Assembly: GCA_002148405.1 (NCBI GenBank)
Contig: MUGG01000058.1
Span: 124,001-188,000, forward strand
Direction: 5' to 3'
Source: Alkalinema sp. CACIAM 70d
GTDB taxonomy: Bacteria; Cyanobacteriota; Cyanobacteriia; Leptolyngbyales; Leptolyngbyaceae
Length of the DNA: 64,000 nt
Shown: piece by piece, positions 59,334 through 64,000 of the stretch
Layout of the letters: the number at the start of each line of letters is the position of its first letter
Numbering within the stretch: the first letter of the stretch is position 1
Notes under the pieces: model-generated
Database searches by the model: none
What the model was told of the DNA's origin: nothing
The model's input: only the letters and a program-made list of their open reading frames with translations
Program-made: the position numbers and the translations under genes

Positions 59334-60479
59334 ATGTCTACGCTGCAAATTCATGCTTTTCCGGCGGAACAAGGAGCCTATCGATCGCTGCAATTCCCCC
59401 CTTTACCGATTCAAAGACCATTGCTGCTGATCGGCCATGGCACAAGGGATAATGATGGACGGCAGGCGTTGATTGACTTTGCGACGGCCTATCAGGAATT
59501 GGATCGATCTCGGCCTGTGGTACCTTGCTTTTTGGAACTCACGGGGCCGACGATCCAGGATGGCGTCGATCGCTGTGTGGAAGAAGGTTATACGGAAATG
59601 TCTGCGCTGCCGATTTTGCTGTTTGCAGCGCGGCATAACAAGTTTGATGTGACGAATGAACTCGATCGAGCGAGACAGCGTCATCCCCAAGTGAAGTTCA
59701 ACTACGGTCGGCATTTTGGTATTACGCCCAACATTGTAGATTTGTGGCGCGATCGATTGAAAGACATCGATCGTCCCGATGTTTCCCGTGCAGAGACTGT
59801 GTTGTTATTTGTGGGACGCGGTTCGAGTGATCCCGATGCCAACGGGGACGTGTTTAAGATGGCGCGGGTGTTGTGGGAAGGGAGCGGCTATTTAACGACG
59901 GAAATTTGTTTCATTGGCATTACCCATCCGCGTTTAGAAGAGGGCTTCCGACGGGCAAGGCTCTACAATCCCAAGCGCATTATTGTGCTGCCGCACTTCC
60001 TGTTTACGGGAGCTTTAGTGAAGAAAATCTTTGATATTGCAGCGGAGCAACAGGCGCTGTCTCCTGAGATTGAGGTGAGTTGTTTGCCGGAGATGGGGCT
60101 GCATTCGGCACTGTTCCAAGTATTGCGCGATCGGGAAATCGAAACGCAAACGGGACAGGTGGCAATGAATTGTGAGATGTGTAAGTTCCGGTTGGCGGCA
60201 TTGGGGAATGCTGATCCCCATCACCACCACGGCCATGATCACCATAGCCATGATCACCACGACCATGAGCATGGTCACAATCACAGTCATGAGCATAGTT
60301 CTAGTCATAATCACAATCACGGTCATAATCATAACCACAGTCACAATCATGATCATGAACATCATCATGAGCATGGGCATCATCATGAGCATAGCCACGA
60401 TCATAATCATGGGATTATGTGGGCCGATCCCTATGTGCAACCAGATAGCTACCACGATCGGGCGTGGCAGGTTCCCTAG
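59334..60479 (+). CDS. cbiX: CbiX-type sirohydrochlorin cobaltochelatase with His-rich tail
   Basis: 381 residues from the ATG at 59334, which has AAGGAG upstream; a frame opening at 59226 lies within the riboswitch and is not a real start. It inserts Co(II) into sirohydrochlorin in anaerobic-type B12 synthesis. [21 protein letters not shown] carries the active-site His, and [18 protein letters not shown] and [15 protein letters not shown] belong to the second half. NCEMCK is a CxxC Fe-S-type motif. Then comes a ~65-residue His/Asp/Asn/Glu-rich tail ([20 protein letters not shown]...), likely a metal reservoir, ending [20 protein letters not shown]. Confidence 0.95.
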   Translation: MSTLQIHAFPAEQGAYRSLQFPPLPIQRPLLLIGHGTRDNDGRQALIDFATAYQELDRSRPVVPCFLELTGPTIQDGVDRCVEEGYTEMSALPILLFAARHNKFDVTNELDRARQRHPQVKFNYGRHFGITPNIVDLWRDRLKDIDRPDVSRAETVLLFVGRGSSDPDANGDVFKMARVLWEGSGYLTTEICFIGITHPRLEEGFRRARLYNPKRIIVLPHFLFTGALVKKIFDIAAEQQALSPEIEVSCLPEMGLHSALFQVLRDREIETQTGQVAMNCEMCKFRLAALGNADPHHHHGHDHHSHDHHDHEHGHNHSHEHSSSHNHNHGHNHNHSHNHDHEHHHEHGHHHEHSHDHNHGIMWADPYVQPDSYHDRAWQVP

Positions 60480-60540
60480 GTTCGTTGAGCAATATGTTGG
60501 TGCGCTAACGGATTGACTGTAAGTTACTAAACGCAGGACG

Positions 60541-60572
60541 CCCCCAGATTCAAGATTTGGGGGTTATTTTTT
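60541..60572 (+). terminator. Terminator of the cbiX gene
   Basis: CCCCCAGAT pairs with ATTTGGGGG around a short loop, followed by TTATTTTTT. It lies ~60 bp after the cbiX stop and 70 bp before peptide deformylase. Confidence 0.85.
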
Positions 60573-60641
60573 ACGGTTGCCTTCATTTTTGGATTTGGTG
60601 TAAGCTCATGGCAAGCAATGCAACAGTAAATTAGACCCTCC

Positions 60642-61199
60642 ATGACTGAGCCGACTTCTCAATTACATTCTCAACGATCGATTATTCAGTTGGGGCATCC
60701 TACGCTGCGGCAACGGGCAAGGCAGGTGCGGGATGTGCGATCGTCTGAGGTTCAGCAGTTGATTGATGAGTTGATTGCGACGGTGGAACAGGCGAATGGG
60801 GTGGGAATTGCGGCTCCGCAGGTGGATGAGTCCTATCAGATTATGATTGTGGCGTCTCGGCCCAATCCGCGTTATCCGTTTGCGCCGGAGATGGAACCGA
60901 CGGCGATGATTAATCCGACGATTTTGGCGCGATCGGAGGCGATGGAAAAGGGCTGGGAGGGCTGTTTGAGCGTGCCGGGGGTGCGGGGGCTGGTGCCGCG
61001 CCATTGCGAGGTTACGGTGGAATATCAGGATCGGGCTGGGCAGCTTCAGCAAATCACCTTAACGGGATTCGTAGCGCGGATTTTTCAGCATGAGTATGAC
61101 CATTTTCAGGGGCTGGTGTTTCTCGATCGGGTGGAAAGTGAGGCGGATTTGCTGGATGAAGCGGCTTACCAAGCGATGGTGAACCCGGAGCGATCGTGA
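60642..61199 (+). CDS. def: Peptide deformylase
   Basis: 185 residues. Removes the N-formyl group from new proteins. Motif 1 is GVGIAAPQV (residues ~55-63), motif 2 EGCLSVPG with the metal Cys, and motif 3 QHEYDHFQGLVFLDR with the HExxH-type metal ligands. Normal length for type 1B enzymes. ATG start. The gene before it has its own terminator, so def has its own promoter in 60573-60641. Confidence 0.97.
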   Translation: MTEPTSQLHSQRSIIQLGHPTLRQRARQVRDVRSSEVQQLIDELIATVEQANGVGIAAPQVDESYQIMIVASRPNPRYPFAPEMEPTAMINPTILARSEAMEKGWEGCLSVPGVRGLVPRHCEVTVEYQDRAGQLQQITLTGFVARIFQHEYDHFQGLVFLDRVESEADLLDEAAYQAMVNPERS

Positions 61200-61595
61200 G
61201 TGTATCCAGAAGCCAACGTTTTACCCACTAATCAAAGCAGCATCAGGGCAAAATGCAGCAGTTGCAGATAGCCTTGATGGCGGGTGTTGGGTTCATAAGT
61301 GCGGTGGAACAGTGTAGGAAGGCCCCTTGATACTTGCTTGCACTGGGTATCCGATCGACCGAGCAGAACAAAGCCCAATCGGGATCTATCATCTGAACAC
61401 TAGCGTCGATCGCCTGAGGGCGTATCTAGATTCTCCGGTAGGTTTGTTATTAGTCCATTCTGACTCCTTCAAAATACAAGGGAATATGTCATGCTGCTTC
61501 TACCTGCTAGTTTACTGAGTCTTCAACAACCATAAGTTTATTAATAAAACTGTTATTTCAGCATGCAGAAAATCACAAGGTTACATAGATGATCT
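61200..61595. other. Gene-free spacer with a possible coding remnant
   Basis: 396 bp between def and the helicase stop. On the minus strand at about 61234-61330 a short frame reads GLPTLFHRTYEPNTRHQGYLQLLHFALMLL, then stops; it looks like the tail of a protein, perhaps a transposase, but has no upstream part. Nothing else recognised. Confidence 0.4.
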
Positions 61596-64000
61596 TTAGT
61601 GTACTGAAATGGAGGCTATTTTTTCTTCTGGGTTAATGTTATCAATAATAAAATCATAGATTTTTCGATCAAGTAGCTTCAGCTTATCAGCATTCTCTCC
61701 ACCAAGTTGCCAATAATTATGATAATCATAAGTCGTAAGATACAATTGGCTGTCGAAGCTCACTACAATTAAATCATTTTTGTCAATTCCTTCGTCTTTT
61801 TGCGAGGAAAGATCAACTCTCTCTAATAAACACTCAAAAGTCGTTGAACTTTTTTCTAGTTTCCGTTGCTTTTTCTGAACTTCATTGAAACACTCTTCAA
61901 GTCTACTGATGTTTTCATCTTCCACCTGAGTGAATCTCTTCCAATGATCAAAGCTCAAGGTGAATAACCATTCCTTAAAGTTTGAATATTCTGTTTCAGA
62001 GGAAATTTCTTGATAAGCGATGCTTAGAGCAATAGCTATCTGGCGATCATGAACACCCAAGCTGATTGCATATACTGCTGCGGTAGTTGATACTCCATGA
62101 GTTACAAACGAAGTAAGACCTTTGAACATACTAGGAATTTTTTCTCCATTTAAATAAAAGCTGATATGACTAATTAGTGAGTTGAATCCCCAGGCAAAAG
62201 CATGAGTTACTTTCTCTAGCTTTTTGACAACATTTTCAGTTTTTCCCTCAAAGTATAAATCTGCCAACTCCTTGTATCCTTTGCCATGAAGCCAACCTAT
62301 TAAGGGATTAATGTTATTAAGCTGGAGAAATTCATTAAGTTCTGGAATTTTCTTAAATAAATCATAAGTCTCTTGCCAAAATGTTTCAGGTAAACTAGTT
62401 AGATCGGTGTAGTCATCTATTTTTTCAACGAGTTCCTGAGCATATTCTGTTATTAACTGATTGCCATCTATTCCCAAACCAGTAAGATTAAACAACCTAC
62501 GTTGTTGAACATCTGGCAACCGATTTTTGAGTGATATTGCTCTTACTTTTAGAGCAATTTTAAATTCAGACAAAATATCTTGTAGATCTAAGGATTGAAC
62601 ACTACATAGCAATCTTTTAAAGATGATTTCAATTTTCTCTTCATCAACCTCATCAATGCAAGATTCTAGAATCCATGCCAAAATCTGTGAATCTAAATAG
62701 GATAAAATTTCTGTTTGGCTTTTGCGTGCCCTCGTTATCTTTTGTGTTGTCCAGTTCTCATAGTTATCACCATCTTTTCTAAACTGGCTCGTTGAGACTT
62801 TTGCCCATAAAGATAAAAATTCCTCAGTTGTCTCAAGTGAAAGCAGTCTTGATTGGGCCAAGTTTTTTATACCTGAAATAATAAAACTTTCTGATACTTC
62901 AGTTGATTCTTCGTTTTGAACTCGCTTCAAATCATTTTCATCACAAAAAATGATGTGTCCTTCTGTTTCAGCCCCAGCTCGACCAGCACGCCCGACTGCA
63001 TTGGTATACTGAGACATAGTAATTGTGCCATACATAGATAGTGAATGCACAATCACATTCTTAATTGGTAGGTTTACTCCCTGAGACAGCGTAGTAGTTG
63101 AAATAATCAATGGAATAATATTATTTCTTACTGAATTTTCTATACGCCGTCTAACTGTACTGGGCAGTTCAGCATGGTGATAGCAAAATCCATGACTAAC
63201 GGCTCGCACAAGTAAATGCTCAGAACCAAGCAGTTCAGCAAGTTCATTTGAAATCTGCTGCATTTCTTGTGAAATTGCTAATGGCTGATCTGTTAAGGTT
63301 GAAATCAAACGATTAGCGATCTCTTCAACAAGAGGCTTGGTTGTTGTAAAAACTAAGGTGGAACCGGTTTCTATATAGTATCGAGATAGTCGTGCTGCAA
63401 TCACAACACTGTCTATAGAATAATAATCTTTACCTTTTTTATTTTTACGTTTAGTTTTACATTGAGATTTTAGAAAGGGTAATGGTATAAAAAAATTATC
63501 GGATGGATAATCATCAGTTTGAGCTAAGTACTGAACTGTAGCCCTTGGATCTCTTCCTAGACTCCATTCAAGATATCCTAATCTTTGCTTAGTAGGTCGC
63601 CAATCTATTTTGACAACATTGTGTTCGTCATCACAAAGCCATTTAGCAAAATCTCCGGTATTATTAATAACTGCGGAAATGCCAATCACTCTAGCATGAT
63701 TTTTTTCTGCAATTGCCAGCACTCTTGAGTAAGTTAACTCTTGCCGTAAACTTCTAGGACTTGGTGCTGCGGAATCATGTGCTTCATCAATGATAATGAG
63801 GGAAAGCTTATTCTTGAATTCTTCATTGCTACGAGTTAATAGATCTAGTTTTTCAGGTGTCAAGACAAACACCTGATTATCTTGAAGAATATCCTCTTCT
63901 AGCTGGCTAAAATCATATCCACCATAGAGGATGGAAACGCCTATGTTGACGCGGGATAAGCTGATAGATAGACTACTCTCTACTTCATATGCCAAAGCTC
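61596..64000 (-). CDS. Ski2-like superfamily 2 helicase, 5'-truncated by window edge
   Basis: The last ~800 residues of a larger protein; the frame is open at the window edge, where ALAYEV is the end of motif Ia. Motif Ib region VFVLTPEKLDLL, motif II LIIIDEAHDS, a SAVIN motif-III variant, IISTTTLSQGVNLP (motif V) and NAVGRAGRAGAETEGHIIF (motif VI) are present; Walker A lies outside. The ~450 residues after the helicase core are helical and unrecognised. The gene is clearly AT-richer than its neighbours, suggesting horizontal acquisition. Ski2-like helicases of this layout occur in defence systems such as Hachiman (HamB) and in repair; the upstream gene, not visible, would decide. Confidence 0.85.
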   Translation of the reverse strand, partial: ALAYEVESSLSISLSRVNIGVSILYGGYDFSQLEEDILQDNQVFVLTPEKLDLLTRSNEEFKNKLSLIIIDEAHDSAAPSPRSLRQELTYSRVLAIAEKNHARVIGISAVINNTGDFAKWLCDDEHNVVKIDWRPTKQRLGYLEWSLGRDPRATVQYLAQTDDYPSDNFFIPLPFLKSQCKTKRKNKKGKDYYSIDSVVIAARLSRYYIETGSTLVFTTTKPLVEEIANRLISTLTDQPLAISQEMQQISNELAELLGSEHLLVRAVSHGFCYHHAELPSTVRRRIENSVRNNIIPLIISTTTLSQGVNLPIKNVIVHSLSMYGTITMSQYTNAVGRAGRAGAETEGHIIFCDENDLKRVQNEESTEVSESFIISGIKNLAQSRLLSLETTEEFLSLWAKVSTSQFRKDGDNYENWTTQKITRARKSQTEILSYLDSQILAWILESCIDEVDEEKIEIIFKRLLCSVQSLDLQDILSEFKIALKVRAISLKNRLPDVQQRRLFNLTGLGIDGNQLITEYAQELVEKIDDYTDLTSLPETFWQETYDLFKKIPELNEFLQLNNINPLIGWLHGKGYKELADLYFEGKTENVVKKLEKVTHAFAWGFNSLISHISFYLNGEKIPSMFKGLTSFVTHGVSTTAAVYAISLGVHDRQIAIALSIAYQEISSETEYSNFKEWLFTLSFDHWKRFTQVEDENISRLEECFNEVQKKQRKLEKSSTTFECLLERVDLSSQKDEGIDKNDLIVVSFDSQLYLTTYDYHNYWQLGGENADKLKLLDRKIYDFIIDNINPEEKIASISVH

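Noticed and set aside
60015..60455. 146-codon antisense frame rich in Met/Ile/Val opposite the cbiX tail
   Set aside because: It is the mirror of the His-codon repeats (CAT/CAC read as ATG/GTG) and not a real membrane protein.
61327..61518. 63-codon plus-strand frame after def
   Set aside because: No motif, weak start, and it lies in a spacer with a likely decayed remnant on the other strand.

Overview
The window is chromosomal DNA from a filamentous, probably non-heterocystous cyanobacterium. The evidence is the split cyanobacterial F0F1 operon (atpI-B-E-F'-F-H-A-G without beta and epsilon), HetR, a Ycf20-like protein, a high-light-inducible protein, a cyanoexosortase, a group 2 sigma factor, and very frequent CGATCG / GCGATCGC (HIP1-type) octamers. 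No nif or heterocyst-envelope genes are visible, so heterocyst formation cannot be claimed. Short perfect or near-perfect tandem duplications of 11-25 bp recur inside genes, across a stop codon and in spacers.

Layout. 1-5.3 kb: Ycf20-like end, amino-acid permease, secreted L,D-transpeptidase, a lipoprotein and a YjbQ-type enzyme. 5.4-10.3 kb: the Anbu cluster, with a proteasome-like Anbu peptidase beside transglutaminase-like, alpha-E and circularly permuted ATP-grasp genes. 10.9-15.8 kb: SGNH hydrolase, leuA, a methyltransferase and an orphan sugar-ABC permease. 15.8-17.8 kb: hetR and, upstream on the same strand, a small secreted protein carrying six RGSGR pentapeptides (PatX-type). 17.9-20.7 kb: FAD oxidoreductase, GIY-YIG protein, small membrane protein. 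21.0-27.1 kb: ATP synthase operon, closed by a clear terminator. 27.3-29.0 kb: aldehyde dehydrogenase.

29.3-33.4 kb is an accessory region. It contains a 165-bp element with long terminal inverted repeats, a small gene frameshifted by a 25-bp tandem duplication, and a run of integron-type attC-like sites. Three R''/R' pairs span 84-88 bp, and five GTTATGCTG sites all lie on one strand. These sites enclose four AT-richer genes of unknown function, two of them membrane proteins with overlapping reading frames. A ~250-bp block is duplicated at both edges. No integrase lies in the window, so this fits an attC cluster lacking an integrase.

33.5-64 kb returns to core-type genes: GNAT, DUF4079 membrane protein, DAHP synthase, response regulator-histidine kinase, ClC channel with CBS and USP domains, prohibitin-like protein, RecQ, TPR-CHAT protein, sigma factor, Ap4A phosphorylase-like enzyme, exosortase, DegT aminotransferase, HLIP, glycosyltransferase, alanine dehydrogenase, a B12-riboswitch-controlled CbiX with a His-rich tail, and peptide deformylase. 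Degraded transposase remnants lie near 38.8-39.1 kb and perhaps 61.2-61.3 kb. The right edge is the 3' part of a large AT-rich Ski2-like helicase gene that continues beyond the window.

The strongest leads are the six-copy RGSGR protein beside hetR, whose peptide pocket carries Ala at position 254, and the attC-like cassette cluster with its unknown genes.
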